Source: Sulfurovum sp. (GTDB lineage: Bacteria; Campylobacterota; Campylobacteria; Campylobacterales; Sulfurovaceae). From it: a stretch of 64,000 bases of DNA. A model generated the notes under the pieces. It saw only the letters and a list, made by a program, of their open reading frames with translations, made no database searches and was not told the DNA's origin. This document shows positions 19,121-27,483 of the stretch, piece by piece. Position 1 is the stretch's first letter. Each line of letters begins with the position of its first letter. The stretch spans positions 1-64,000 of the forward strand of contig JAMOTK010000055.1 in the NCBI GenBank assembly GCA_027062365.1, given 5' to 3'. Position numbers and translations under genes: made by a program.

Positions 19121-20007
19121 AAGTAAAAAAACTACTCCTCTTCATTACTAGCTTCGTACTCATTAGCAGTCTCTATGGGAACTCTTGCCCTAAGTTTGTG
19201 CTTATTCCCTATGATTCTCTTCTCATTTCTATCCCTATTTACGATAAAAGCATCACAGAACCTGACCTTGATTGTGATAAGATTATAGATAGTCTTGATG
19301 GGGATATAGATGGTGATGGTGTAGATAATGGGATTGATGCTTTTCCTTATAATGTATCAGAGACTCTTGATAACGATAATGATGGTATAGGCAATAATAC
19401 TGATACCGACGACGACAATGATGGTTATTCTGATGAGGAAGAGTTATTAGCAGGTACAGACTCCTTAGACCCAAATTCATATCCTTCTGTTTCTTCTATT
19501 GAAATTACTTTAAATGGGGATGAAAATGTCACCATGTATCTCAATCAAGTTTATATAGAAGAAAATGCCACAGCCTATGATGAAGAAGATGGAAACCTCA
19601 CTGTCATTATCAGTGGAGAGGTCAATTCTTCGGTATTGGGAGAATATTTTATTCTTTATGAAGTAGAAGATAGCGATGGAAACACAGGAAGCAAGACAAG
19701 ACAAGTACTTGTTATTCTACCACCCACACCTTCTGAGTTAGCCAGAGGTTTTGTAGATGCATATTTGGAAGATGACAATACCAAGATGAGTAAACTCACC
19801 TCTCAAAAAACCATAAATAAACTCAAAACCATAGATACAGAAGTAAAACACTATTTCAATCTCATCGTAGCCTATCCCTCTATGAAATACTTTCACGACC
19901 TCAAAGCCCTTGTCGTGGGTGTTGCTATAGAAAATGGTGAAGAAAAAGAGATTAAATTTTATTTTAACTCCGTGGGTAGCCATTGGATTTTGTTGGAGGT
20001 GTTGTGA
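19117..20007 (+). CDS. Secreted thrombospondin type 3 repeat / DUF5011 protein
   Basis: A 296-residue protein: signal peptide (1-21), a short FVLIPYDSLLISIPIYD segment, Asp-rich thrombospondin type 3 repeats (about 48-115, DSLDGDIDGDGVDNGIDAFP), one DUF5011-like Ig domain (about 125-200) and a C-terminal domain (about 205-296) whose ARGFVDAYLEDD opening resembles small helper domains that monitor secreted proteins. It starts inside the 42-bp direct repeat and overlaps the next gene by one base (TGATG). Probably calcium-binding and extracellular or outer-membrane associated. Confidence 0.78.
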   Translation: MKVKKLLLFITSFVLISSLYGNSCPKFVLIPYDSLLISIPIYDKSITEPDLDCDKIIDSLDGDIDGDGVDNGIDAFPYNVSETLDNDNDGIGNNTDTDDDNDGYSDEEELLAGTDSLDPNSYPSVSSIEITLNGDENVTMYLNQVYIEENATAYDEEDGNLTVIISGEVNSSVLGEYFILYEVEDSDGNTGSKTRQVLVILPPTPSELARGFVDAYLEDDNTKMSKLTSQKTINKLKTIDTEVKHYFNLIVAYPSMKYFHDLKALVVGVAIENGEEKEIKFYFNSVGSHWILLEVL

Positions 20008-20594
20008 TGAAGAGAACTTTAAATATATTAGTGTGTTTGAGTATTTTTTCTCTATTTTTACATGGAGAAGAAATTAATGGATATTCTCTACCTCTTGAAC
20101 CTAATATAAGCAAGAATAACAGTACTCTTTTGGGGATTGATACAAATAATAATTCTGTTAGAGATGATTTAGAGCGTAAAATTATTCAAATGTTTAAAGG
20201 TGATAAAATCTATATTGAATCAACTTTTCAAATGATGAAAGCCTATACCCTCATTTTGAATTTTCATAAAGAAGAAAAGAACATTAATAATGTTTTACTT
20301 CAAGCCTCTTTAGCTGAAATATCAGCAGAACAATGTGCCTTGTCTATTAGACAGATGCGTTATAGACCTAAAAATGGGTTAAATAGAACTATTAGGTTTT
20401 CTAAACATTCTATATTCAATACACCTGAACGAAAAAAAGCCTATGCTATCTATGCAAAGGCAAAACCTATGATAGTATTACTCTTGCAATCTAAAGAATT
20501 AACAGTAAATCAGATAGAAAAAATTTCTAATAAGAAACATGATTTAAAGTATTTGCAAAATCAATGTACCTTTGATTTGATGGGGATGTTATGA
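20007..20594 (+). CDS. Secreted hypothetical protein with a DxNxNxVRDD loop
   Basis: Counted from the ATG coupled to the preceding stop, it is 195 residues: signal peptide (1-20, ending LHGEE) and the loop GIDTNNNSVRDDLE near residue 45, a calcium-loop-like signature seen in many secreted proteins of unknown role. The rest is helical and contains two Cys (AEQCALS, QNQCTFD) that may form a disulfide. Its end overlaps the next ATG (ATGA). Function unknown. Confidence 0.65.
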   Translation: MKRTLNILVCLSIFSLFLHGEEINGYSLPLEPNISKNNSTLLGIDTNNNSVRDDLERKIIQMFKGDKIYIESTFQMMKAYTLILNFHKEEKNINNVLLQASLAEISAEQCALSIRQMRYRPKNGLNRTIRFSKHSIFNTPERKKAYAIYAKAKPMIVLLLQSKELTVNQIEKISNKKHDLKYLQNQCTFDLMGML

Positions 20595-20932
20595 TAATAA
20601 TAAAAAAGTTAAAACGGAATAAAATATCTATTTTTATTTTTATGACGATATTTATTTATATTTTATTTGATAGATATATTGGTATAGATTGTAGTCTTGT
20701 AAATAATAGTTTAAATATGTTAATAGTTTCTACGGTAGTTATTTTACCTTTATCTATTACAATGATTTTGTTTAGTTTTATAGTGTTAATTAAAAGAAAG
20801 ATATATATGAGTAAAATAGTATTTAAAATTGGATTACTTGGAATTGTTTTTTGGGTTTTAAATATCGTAGTTTTACTTTTTTTGGAAGGTGTTGTATTTA
20901 GTAATATACAGTGCATAACTTTAAAACAATAA
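20591..20932 (+). CDS. Small membrane protein (113 aa)
   Basis: A basic N-terminus followed by three hydrophobic segments (about 14-28, 36-62, 76-102); very A/T-rich and Ile/Leu-rich coding. It overlaps the previous gene by four bases and ends 13 nt before the phospholipase-like gene. No recognisable family. Its position in a run of secreted proteins suggests an envelope role. Confidence 0.6.
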   Translation: MIIIKKLKRNKISIFIFMTIFIYILFDRYIGIDCSLVNNSLNMLIVSTVVILPLSITMILFSFIVLIKRKIYMSKIVFKIGLLGIVFWVLNIVVLLFLEGVVFSNIQCITLKQ

Positions 20933-20945
20933 TGAGGAGAAAAAT

Positions 20946-22376
20946 ATGAAAACAATAGTACAATTAATTTTGGGGACAATGGCTCTTTTAGCTTTTGAGG
21001 TAAATACACATCAAGCTATTACAAGGTGTGCATTAACTGAAGAGTGTGGTATGCAAAAGATTTTAAATTTAGAAAGTTTTGTGAAAAATACAGAATTAAA
21101 TAGTATAGAAGTAGTTTATAAGGATGAAATATTTGAAAAATATAATCGAACTTATAAATTTTATATAGAAGATGAAAATAAAACAGGTTTCAGAGATTGG
21201 AATATTACAATCATACATCCAAACTATCAAGGGATGATGGAAGCTGGAGTTATTTTAGAAGATTCTCTCTATCATAATCAAGTTCCATTTACATTTGGAG
21301 GTGATGGACGCTTTAATAATCATTTTTATGCTGTTCAGTTTGATAGTCGAGAAGCTTGTACTGGTGGTATCAATTTAGAGGAAACATATTTTCGTTTTGC
21401 TTTAGCTAGTGATATGCAAACACCCCATACACTATGTACAGGGTTTCAAGGACGCACAGATAACATAGATTGGGTATTCAATGAAACTGTTGACTTAGGT
21501 TTAGGTCGTGTAAATGATTACGGCTTAGAAGATGCTTTTGAGTATATGAAAAAATCTTTTGAAGGAGATGAGACTAGTCGCCGTAAATACCAAGCGAAGT
21601 TTTTTGTAACTTTAGGGATGATGTCTCACATGTTACAAGATTTGCACTCTCCTGCTCATGTGAGAGATGGTTCTCATGCTTTTGGTGACCACTTAGAAAT
21701 ATATGGTCGTTATGATGGAGGTTTTAACCTGCGTAATGGAATAATAAATCCTAATAATGAACCTGAAATAGAAGAAGCCATTAGGACTTTTGATATGCCT
21801 TCTTATTTGAATGGTATGAATTTTAAATCTTTAGAAGAGATTTATTATAAAGAAGCTCGTTGGGTGAGTAATAACTTTTTTTCAGAAGCACATAATTGGA
21901 AAGAGACCGCACAAACTCAAAATGGTAGTGGATTGCTGATTAATAGAACTTTTGATAAAGATACAATATTTGATAAGTATAATACAAACTTATCATTTTT
22001 GAATACAATAGAAGGTTTTTTACCTAATCCAGAAGACAATGATTGGAGATATATTATTTCAGCTACTAATAGTGTACCTGATATTTATGGTGACATTAGT
22101 GCTTTTGAGCATAATATCTTTGCCTTTATACAAAAAGGATTTTTCTCTACTTTTGACTTTTCTAGTGAACATTTTTTTGATAATGAACACATGATAAAAC
22201 CTATATATAGATTAGAAAATGATGGTTCAGGAAATTATGAACTAATAACAGACACAGGTTATCAGGCATCAGACAAAACACCTCTAAAACACACAGCAAT
22301 AAATGTCATCCCCCGAGCAGTTGCATCTACCCAAGCGATGTTAAGATTTTTCTTTAGAGGGCAGATAAGTACCTAA
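20946..22376 (+). CDS. Zinc-dependent phospholipase C-like secreted protein, 3' end cut by a MITE-like insertion
   Basis: A 476-residue open frame: signal-like N-terminus (1-16), a conserved His early in the mature protein (NTHQAITRC), then the core motif HMLQDLHSPAHVRDGSHAFGDHLE (about 228-251, split here as HMLQDLHSPAHVRD and AFGDHLE), whose His/Asp/Glu ligands match zinc-dependent phospholipase C/S1-P1-type metal sites. The last three codons and the stop lie in the left terminal inverted repeat of a small inserted element. Removing 152 bp (element plus one TA) joins this frame to the one at 22520 without shift, so the original protein was about 738 residues with a C-terminal DUF1566 domain. 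The truncated product may still be active. Confidence 0.8.
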   Translation: MKTIVQLILGTMALLAFEVNTHQAITRCALTEECGMQKILNLESFVKNTELNSIEVVYKDEIFEKYNRTYKFYIEDENKTGFRDWNITIIHPNYQGMMEAGVILEDSLYHNQVPFTFGGDGRFNNHFYAVQFDSREACTGGINLEETYFRFALASDMQTPHTLCTGFQGRTDNIDWVFNETVDLGLGRVNDYGLEDAFEYMKKSFEGDETSRRKYQAKFFVTLGMMSHMLQDLHSPAHVRDGSHAFGDHLEIYGRYDGGFNLRNGIINPNNEPEIEEAIRTFDMPSYLNGMNFKSLEEIYYKEARWVSNNFFSEAHNWKETAQTQNGSGLLINRTFDKDTIFDKYNTNLSFLNTIEGFLPNPEDNDWRYIISATNSVPDIYGDISAFEHNIFAFIQKGFFSTFDFSSEHFFDNEHMIKPIYRLENDGSGNYELITDTGYQASDKTPLKHTAINVIPRAVASTQAMLRFFFRGQIST

Positions 22377-22517
22377 CCATAATAAATAGACAAAAATAGA
22401 TATATCATATTTCATCAATCTCAGTAGAGAATAAATACTTTTTTGCTTGATATTATGAAGAATAAGTCTCAAATACAGTATCATCTAATTTTTGATGATT
22501 TATTATGGTTAGGTACT
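22368..22517. mobile_element. 150-bp MITE-like element with 20-bp perfect terminal inverted repeats, TA target duplication
   Basis: The ends are AGTACCTAACCATAATAAAT and its exact reverse complement; including the flanking TA on each side the match is 22 bp (22366-22387 with 22498-22519). The interior is A/T-rich without coding capacity. A TA target duplication with short perfect terminal repeats is typical of non-autonomous IS630/Tc1-mariner relatives. Excision of 152 bp restores one reading frame across the site, which supports a true insertion. No second copy was noticed in the window. Confidence 0.72.
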
Positions 22518-23308
22518 TAAAAGCAAGTACAGTTTATGATAGAGCCATTTGGGTCTTTAATGTATCTGATACCACAAATGTTTCAGATACTAGCTTATTG
22601 ACACTCAAAGCAGGAGGAAAATTTTACTTTTATTATATGAATGATGATAATATTTCTAAACCTATTGTTACAGAAGAAAATGGAGATGCAAAGCCCTTTA
22701 TCTTAGAAGAAGATTTTTTGGTCAATAGCTCTAAAATTTTTATTTTAAATAATATAGTTAGTCCTCCAAGTGATGATATATTTGCAGGGAAAAATATAGA
22801 TGGAGAGACAAGGTGGATAGTAATGTATGAAGGAAATATAGGAGAAGATTTAGGAGGAAGTAATAATTTTGGCTATGGGATGAAAGGTATGAGTGTAGAC
22901 ATTGCCTTGGATAGATTTACAAGGGGAGAAACAAATGAAACGGTGATAGACTATACTAATAATCTTCACTGGGAAGATACAGTCATAACATGGCGAGATG
23001 GATGGTATGGAGCAAGTAGGTATTGTTCTAATTTAGTATTAGCAGGGTATTATGATTGGCGATTACCTACAAAAAATGAACTATTATCTATTTTAAAGCC
23101 AAAATCTATTTTGAATCCAACTACAAGTTCTTATATTTATAAAAATTATTTTAAACATTGGGGAAAAGTAGGGTATTGGACACTTAATTTTCAAGATAAT
23201 TATCCATATCCAAATACAGCAACATTAGTAACTTTTGATGGAGGTGTTAGTTTTGAAATGGAACTACATTATGCTCTGAATACGCGTTGTGTGAGAAGTA
23301 CTTATTAA
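22505..23308 (+). pseudogene. C-terminal part of the split phospholipase gene, DUF1566/Lcl-type domain
   Basis: An open frame of 267 codons whose first five codons lie in the right terminal repeat of the inserted element; genuine gene sequence starts at about 22520 (KASTVYDRAIW). The C-terminal 125 residues carry the DUF1566 (Lcl C-terminal) pattern: GASRYCSNLVLAGYYDWRLP, TKNELLSIL, GYWT and the final NTRCVR with the paired Cys. There is no ribosome binding site or signal peptide, so independent translation and secretion are unlikely. The frame agrees with the upstream gene once the insertion is removed. The stop overlaps the right 42-bp repeat. Confidence 0.7.
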
Positions 23309-23348
23309 GTTTTAATAAAGTAGAATATCTAAAAGGACTCTACAATGA
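23307..23348 (+). repeat. 42-bp direct repeat, right copy
   Basis: Identical over 42 bp to 19079-19120. It supplies the ribosome binding site and the start codon of the DUF819 gene, just as the left copy does for the gene at 19117. Confidence 0.95.
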
Positions 23349-24505
23349 TTGAAAATGGTTTTAGCTATTTGGCTCTGCTGATGATGCTCTCTGCTTCTAT
23401 TGTCTATACACAAGAGCGTAGCCAACATAAGCTATTTGAGTATCTCCCTGCTATTGTGATACTCTACTTTATCGTGATGTTACTCTCTACTTTGGGGCTA
23501 TGGCAAAAGACCACGTCCATTACCCTTACCTACAAAGCCGTCAAATCCAACCTACTCCCAGCGATGATTTTCCTCATGCTTCTTTTGGCTGATATGAGAG
23601 AGATACTAAAGCTAGGCAAAAAAATGATACTAACCTTTTTCTTGGCATCACTGAGTATCGCATTGGGTTTCATCGGTATGTTTGCACTCTTTCACACAGC
23701 CTTTGACGATAGCTCATGGAAAGCCTTTTCAGCACTAAGTGGCTCATGGATGGGTGGAACTGCCAATATGGTAGCCATACAAGGGGCATTGGACATACCA
23801 GATAGTGCCATGGGGTACACCCTACTTATCGACTCTATAGATTATGCTATATGGGTCATGGTACTCTTAGCCCTCGTCCCTTTTGCTAAGAAATTCAATC
23901 TATGGAGCAAAGCCGATACCTCTATCATAGATGAAGTAGGAGAACGCCTAGCCCTCAAAGAGAGCCACAAAAGCCCTATAGACTTTGCTTCTTTATTTTT
24001 CTTGTTAGGTGTAGCTTTACTTGTCTCTGCTTTGGCACAGTATGGGGCTTCATTTTTACCTACTTCGGCATTTCTTACGCAGAGTACATGGATAGTACTC
24101 CTAGCCACCATAGCAGGAATCCTCTTTGCCATGACACCCCTAGCCAAAATATCAGGCTCATCGCAACTCGCCAATATCATGCTCTATCTCATCGTCGCCC
24201 TCATAGCTAGTCGTGCCAACTTTAGCGAACTCACCCAAGCCCCACTCTACATCTTTGCAGGATTTGTTATCATCTTTATCCACGTCATTATCATGATATT
24301 TTTTGCAAAACTATTCCGTCTTGACCTCTTTTCTTTAGGTGTAGCATCCCTAGCCAACATAGGAGGCATAGCCTCAGCCCCTATCCTAGCCTCTGCCTAC
24401 TCCAAAGCCCTCATCCCCATAGGTGTACTCATGGCAATGATGGGCTACATCTTAGGTACATTTGGTGGATTGATGGTAGCAAAGGTTTTGGCATGGATTG
24501 CATAA
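23345..24505 (+). CDS. DUF819 family membrane protein
   Basis: A 386-residue polytopic protein with about ten to twelve helices. The family hallmark is the glycine-rich loop LSGSWMGGTANMVAIQ (about 137-152) and, near the C-terminus, ASLANIGGIASAPILA, a two-fold repeated transporter-like arrangement. DUF819 proteins (YjcL type) are thought to be transporters, substrate unknown. The start codon sits in the 42-bp repeat, so expression signals are shared with the gene at 19117. Base composition is richer in GC than in the cassette just upstream. Confidence 0.85.
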   Translation: MIENGFSYLALLMMLSASIVYTQERSQHKLFEYLPAIVILYFIVMLLSTLGLWQKTTSITLTYKAVKSNLLPAMIFLMLLLADMREILKLGKKMILTFFLASLSIALGFIGMFALFHTAFDDSSWKAFSALSGSWMGGTANMVAIQGALDIPDSAMGYTLLIDSIDYAIWVMVLLALVPFAKKFNLWSKADTSIIDEVGERLALKESHKSPIDFASLFFLLGVALLVSALAQYGASFLPTSAFLTQSTWIVLLATIAGILFAMTPLAKISGSSQLANIMLYLIVALIASRANFSELTQAPLYIFAGFVIIFIHVIIMIFFAKLFRLDLFSLGVASLANIGGIASAPILASAYSKALIPIGVLMAMMGYILGTFGGLMVAKVLAWIA

Positions 24506-24521
24506 AAAATTAATTTATCTT

Positions 24522-24960
24522 CATTAACCATATTTAGCTACACTACAAAAAATAAAAATATCTCAAAAAGGAAAGCAAATGAAAAAACAGTCTATATACT
24601 TTATGTTACTCTTTGCTTTGCTTTTTAATATTACCCATGCCTCTATAATTGCGATAGAAGATGACTGTCATGAACAATCCTCCATACATACTTATGTTTT
24701 AGAACAAAGCCAAAGTGTAGAGTGTGGCGACCTTTGTGATATGTATCATCTTTTTCACTTTATAGCGATTGTAGAGGGTTTAAATAGTGCTAAATATTCG
24801 GCTTTTTCTGCTCCTAAACTTAGCTACCAAATAGCCATTTATACCCCTCCTTTTACTAAAATTTTTGCTAAACCTCCTATCGTTTAAATCGCGTTATCCT
24901 ACCCTCGTTCTCTTTTGAACACTTATTAAACACTATATTATTACTAGGAAAAACCTTATG
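24522..24960 (+). repeat. Duplicated segment A: leader, small Cys/His gene and downstream spacer
   Basis: About 440 bp matching 29452-29879. Similarity covers the upstream leader (ATTAACC...AGCTACACTACAAAAA), the 102-residue gene and the 70-nt spacer after it (CCCTCGTTCTCTTTTGAACA, TATTATTACTAGGAAAA) up to the next start codon. Noncoding parts are about as conserved as the coding part. Confidence 0.85.
24579..24887 (+). CDS. Small exported Cys/His protein preceding metal-efflux gene, copy A
   Basis: 102 residues: signal peptide ending NITHA (1-22), then AIEDDCHEQSSIHTYVLE and VECGDLCDMYHLFHFIAI with three Cys and several His that could bind metal. A paralogue sits at 29500 before the adaptor gene, with the same spacer to the next gene. 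Similar small His/Cys proteins are found before heavy-metal efflux genes in this phylum, as I recall. Likely a periplasmic metal-binding or sensing accessory; the activity is not known. Confidence 0.72.
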   Translation: MKKQSIYFMLLFALLFNITHASIIAIEDDCHEQSSIHTYVLEQSQSVECGDLCDMYHLFHFIAIVEGLNSAKYSAFSAPKLSYQIAIYTPPFTKIFAKPPIV

Positions 24961-26133
24961 AAAAAAATCATCACGATTTCTTTGGGTCTGTCGCTCTGTG
25001 CTTTTGGCATGAGTTATAATGCATTCAAGAAATACACCATCAAAAATGCAAAAATTTTGAAACAACAAGCACTCTCACTTGAGCGTACACAAACAGAGAA
25101 TAAAATCCGTCTTCGCTCAAAAAACCCCACCATGGGCTTAGAGGCTTCTCAATTTTCGCCTACTGGCGTGGATAATAGTTTTCACTATGGGGCAAGTGTG
25201 TCACAGACGGTGCGTACAAGCAGTTATTTTGAGGGTTTAGAAAAAAAATCTGATGCCTTATATCTCTTGCAAGAAGCCTTTGTGCTCGATGGAAAAGCAG
25301 GATATTTACGCAATCTTGAAAAGCTTTATACGCAATATGTCTATCAAAGTAAATTGCTCTCTTTACTCCAAGATGAGTACAAACTTTCCAAAAAAGTGAC
25401 CAATATCGTGGATATTCGCTACAAAAATGGTTCAGAAAACAAGGTCGCTTATCTACAAGCCAAGACCGATACCCTAGCACTAAAGACGCAAATGTTTAGC
25501 ACCAAACAAGCAATGAACAGACTCTATTATCAGCTTTTAAGCGTCGCAGGGCTAAAGAAAAAGGTCACACTAGAAAAGCAATTTATCTATGAAATCTCAG
25601 CACATATTAACCACAATACAGCCCTCAATTCTAAGCAAAAAATCCTCTCTGCCAAAGCCAAAGTCCTAGAAGGACAACTGTCTATGGACGAAAGTGTGAT
25701 AGAAAACTATGAAGTCTATGGAGGCATTGACGATGAGCCTGACCAATCGGTTTTGCGTTTAGGTGTGAGCATGGCTTTGCCCATTTTTAATGACAAATCA
25801 GAAGAACGAATGCTTATAAAGCTACAAAGCCAAGAACTAGCCCTTGAAAAAGAGCAATTAAACATCAACCTCTACACACAAACCCAAATGATACACGCCT
25901 CCATCAAAGAGCTTTGGGAACAACATAAAGCACTCAAAATCCTAAAAAATGAACAACAACAGCTCACTGATTTATTACAAGAAGGCTACAAAATATCACA
26001 AGGGTCTATCTTTGTCCTAATGAATGCCAAAAACAAACTCATACAAACCCAAAAATCGCTTTTGCAAACCAAAAAAGAGATTAATATGCAAAAGACAGAA
26101 TTGTATTTTATTAAGGGGGTTTATAATAATTAG
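24958..26133 (+). CDS. TolC/CzcC-type outer-membrane efflux protein
   Basis: 391 residues with a signal-like N-terminus (1-17) and long amphipathic helical stretches (about 20-120 and 170-390) interrupted by beta-strand-like segments such as VLRLGVSMALPIFNDKSEE, the pattern of the outer-membrane factor family. It should be the exit duct of the RND pump whose adaptor and pump genes begin at 29877 and 31014. In usual operons C, B and A genes are contiguous; here 3.7 kb lie between. An ACTAGGAAAAACC leader shared with the adaptor gene precedes its ATG. Confidence 0.82.
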   Translation: MKKIITISLGLSLCAFGMSYNAFKKYTIKNAKILKQQALSLERTQTENKIRLRSKNPTMGLEASQFSPTGVDNSFHYGASVSQTVRTSSYFEGLEKKSDALYLLQEAFVLDGKAGYLRNLEKLYTQYVYQSKLLSLLQDEYKLSKKVTNIVDIRYKNGSENKVAYLQAKTDTLALKTQMFSTKQAMNRLYYQLLSVAGLKKKVTLEKQFIYEISAHINHNTALNSKQKILSAKAKVLEGQLSMDESVIENYEVYGGIDDEPDQSVLRLGVSMALPIFNDKSEERMLIKLQSQELALEKEQLNINLYTQTQMIHASIKELWEQHKALKILKNEQQQLTDLLQEGYKISQGSIFVLMNAKNKLIQTQKSLLQTKKEINMQKTELYFIKGVYNN

Positions 26134-26188
26134 GGGTTTTAATTCGTATCTATTGAAATGAATAAAGAGAAATTAAGCTACAATACCC

Positions 26189-26378
26189 CATCAGTTGGCG
26201 ATTATTTTTCTAGGGTCATTGTGAAGGAGAAGTGTGGGACAGGGTTAGCCTTTTTGAAAGGATATAACAATGACTCGCATAATTGTAATTGTTATTCTTT
26301 TGCTACTTATCATAGTAACAAAAGCATATTAAAAGCTTATGAGAGAGTTCGTCGCTCTCTCATCTGTCCCAACTGATG
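26189..26378 (+). ncRNA. Candidate type I toxin mRNA with 5'-3' end pairing (AapA/hok-like layout)
   Basis: A -10 like TACAAT (26179-26184) predicts a start near 26190. The predicted 5' end CATCAGTTGG (26189-26198) is perfectly complementary to CCAACTGATG (26369-26378) at the 3' end. An alternative 8-bp pairing joins TGGGACAG (26235-26242) to CTGTCCCA (26364-26371), using part of the same 3' segment, so the two folds exclude each other. CCTTT-TTG-AAAGG (26249-26261) hides the ribosome binding site, and a 9-bp perfect hairpin (26339-26363) follows the ORF. These are hallmarks of translationally inactive full-length type I toxin messages. Confidence 0.5.
26270..26332 (+). CDS. Candidate 20-residue hydrophobic toxin peptide
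   Basis: ATG at 26270 with AAGGA seven nt upstream encodes MTRIIVIV...VTKAY, 20 residues: one basic residue near the N-terminus, 13 consecutive aliphatic residues forming a short membrane helix, then Thr-Lys-Ala-Tyr. Size and layout fit type I toxin peptides such as AapA. A 72-codon frame overlapping on the same strand (26158-26376) has no ribosome binding site and is disregarded. Toxicity is an inference. Confidence 0.5.
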   Translation: MTRIIVIVILLLLIIVTKAY

Positions 26379-26380
26379 TC

Positions 26381-26389
26381 ATTATAACA
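26381..26389 (-). promoter_or_regulatory. Extended -10 promoter for a candidate antisense RNA
   Basis: On the minus strand TGTTATAAT is an exact extended -10 (TGnTATAAT) preceded by A/T-rich DNA, the usual promoter form in this phylum. Transcription would begin near 26374 and run leftward across the 3' end, hairpin and coding region of the candidate toxin message, as IsoA does over AapA. No clear terminator was found. Confidence 0.5.
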
Positions 26390-26457
26390 TAAAGTTTTTT
26401 AATTTAAAATCAAATTCCCACAGCCAATCTATGCTAAAATAAACAAAAAGAGAAATT

Positions 26458-27300
26458 ATGTGCCAAGTATCAAAATATATTAATCCCTTTACAGACTTTG
26501 GATTCAAAAAAATCTTTGGCGAACCCAATAGTACGGAGATTTTAAAAAGCCTTTTAAACGACATCTTAAAGTTTGAAGGCGAAGACAAAATCAAAGAGAT
26601 TATCTTCAAAAATGGAGAACTATTACCAGAAGCCCCAGAAGAGAGAAAAGCGATTATTGATTTGCTTTGTGAAGATGAGAAAGGGTCATTCTTTATTGTA
26701 GAACTCCAAAAAGTATCACAAGAGCATTTTCAATCTAGGGCTTTATATTACACTTCTTTCCCCATACAACAACAAGGACTCAAAGGAGGATGGAATTTTG
26801 AACTCACCCCTGTCTATTTTATAGGCTTACTCAATTTTGAGATAGAGAAGTTTAAACATACCAAAAACTATCTTCATCACGGTAAAATAACTGATATTTA
26901 TACCAATGAAATCATGAGTAATACACTTAACATGGTCTATCTTGAAATCCCTAAACTCAAAAAAACCAAAGAAGAACTCTCAAATCATTTGGAATGGTGG
27001 ATATATATGTTTCAAAACCTCCACCTTATGAGTGATATACCCCAAGAGTGGAAAAGCGATGTCATAGGTAAAGCCTTCAAAAAAGCCGAATTTGCTCAAA
27101 TGCCCAAAGCCCAACAAGAGAATTATCATAAAAACCTAAAGACTTATAGAGATTTAGTTAATTCTATGGACTTTGCGATTAAAGAGGGGAAAAGAGAAGA
27201 AAAGATTGAAATAGCCAAAAATTTATTAGATGTTTTAGATATGGAAACTATTGCTATAAAAACGGGCTTAAGCATAGAAGAAATCAATCAATTAAAATAG
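26458..27300 (+). CDS. Rpn family PD-(D/E)XK nuclease / putative transposase
   Basis: 280 residues. N-terminal INPFTDFGFKKIFGEPNSTEILKSLLNDIL is the standard opening of the Rpn/PF12784 family. The nuclease core is IIDLLCEDEKGSFFIVELQ with Asp68, Glu82 and Gln84 as the D-ExQ catalytic set. The C-terminus AKNLLDVLDMETIAIKTGLSIEEINQL is the typical family tail. Members promote RecA-independent recombination or act in phage defence. It is intact, sits in the accessory segment inside the efflux region, and is followed by REP-like palindromes. Confidence 0.9.
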   Translation: MCQVSKYINPFTDFGFKKIFGEPNSTEILKSLLNDILKFEGEDKIKEIIFKNGELLPEAPEERKAIIDLLCEDEKGSFFIVELQKVSQEHFQSRALYYTSFPIQQQGLKGGWNFELTPVYFIGLLNFEIEKFKHTKNYLHHGKITDIYTNEIMSNTLNMVYLEIPKLKKTKEELSNHLEWWIYMFQNLHLMSDIPQEWKSDVIGKAFKKAEFAQMPKAQQENYHKNLKTYRDLVNSMDFAIKEGKREEKIEIAKNLLDVLDMETIAIKTGLSIEEINQLK

Positions 27301-27301
27301 C

Positions 27302-27393
27302 GTAGATCGGGGTGTCTCACCCCGACATGAATATATATAAACAAACTTTTATATCTTTCCAAATATTTGTCGGGGTGAGACACCCCGACCTAC
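27302..27393. repeat. REP-like palindrome pair (BIME-like)
   Basis: Two inverted copies of a GTAG-headed hairpin: GTAGATCGGGGTG-tct-CACCCCGAC (27302-27326) and its reverse-oriented partner (27369-27393, reading GTAGGTCGGGGTG on the minus strand), separated by 42 nt. A GTAG tetranucleotide before a stem-loop is the mark of REP elements moved by REP-associated tyrosine transposases. Confidence 0.7.
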
Positions 27394-27483
27394 AAAAATT
27401 CTACCCTCAGCACTTCAAAAAATCTTAAATCAAAGTATTTAAAACCGATACCTATCCCTAAATTAAGATTATTTATGTTACTA

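Noticed and set aside
22366..22519. Invertible promoter (phase-variable switch) between 22-bp inverted repeats
   Set aside because: The restored reading frame after removal of 152 bp and the TA flanks explain the structure better as an insertion. No invertase is nearby.
26158..26376. A 72-codon frame overlapping the candidate toxin
   Set aside because: No ribosome binding site, no recognisable family, and it overlaps a better supported small ORF and RNA structures.
27302..27393. Rho-independent terminator after the Rpn gene
   Set aside because: Hairpins lack T-runs and occur as inverted pairs with GTAG heads at three sites, so a REP-like repeat is the better reading, though it may still stop transcription.
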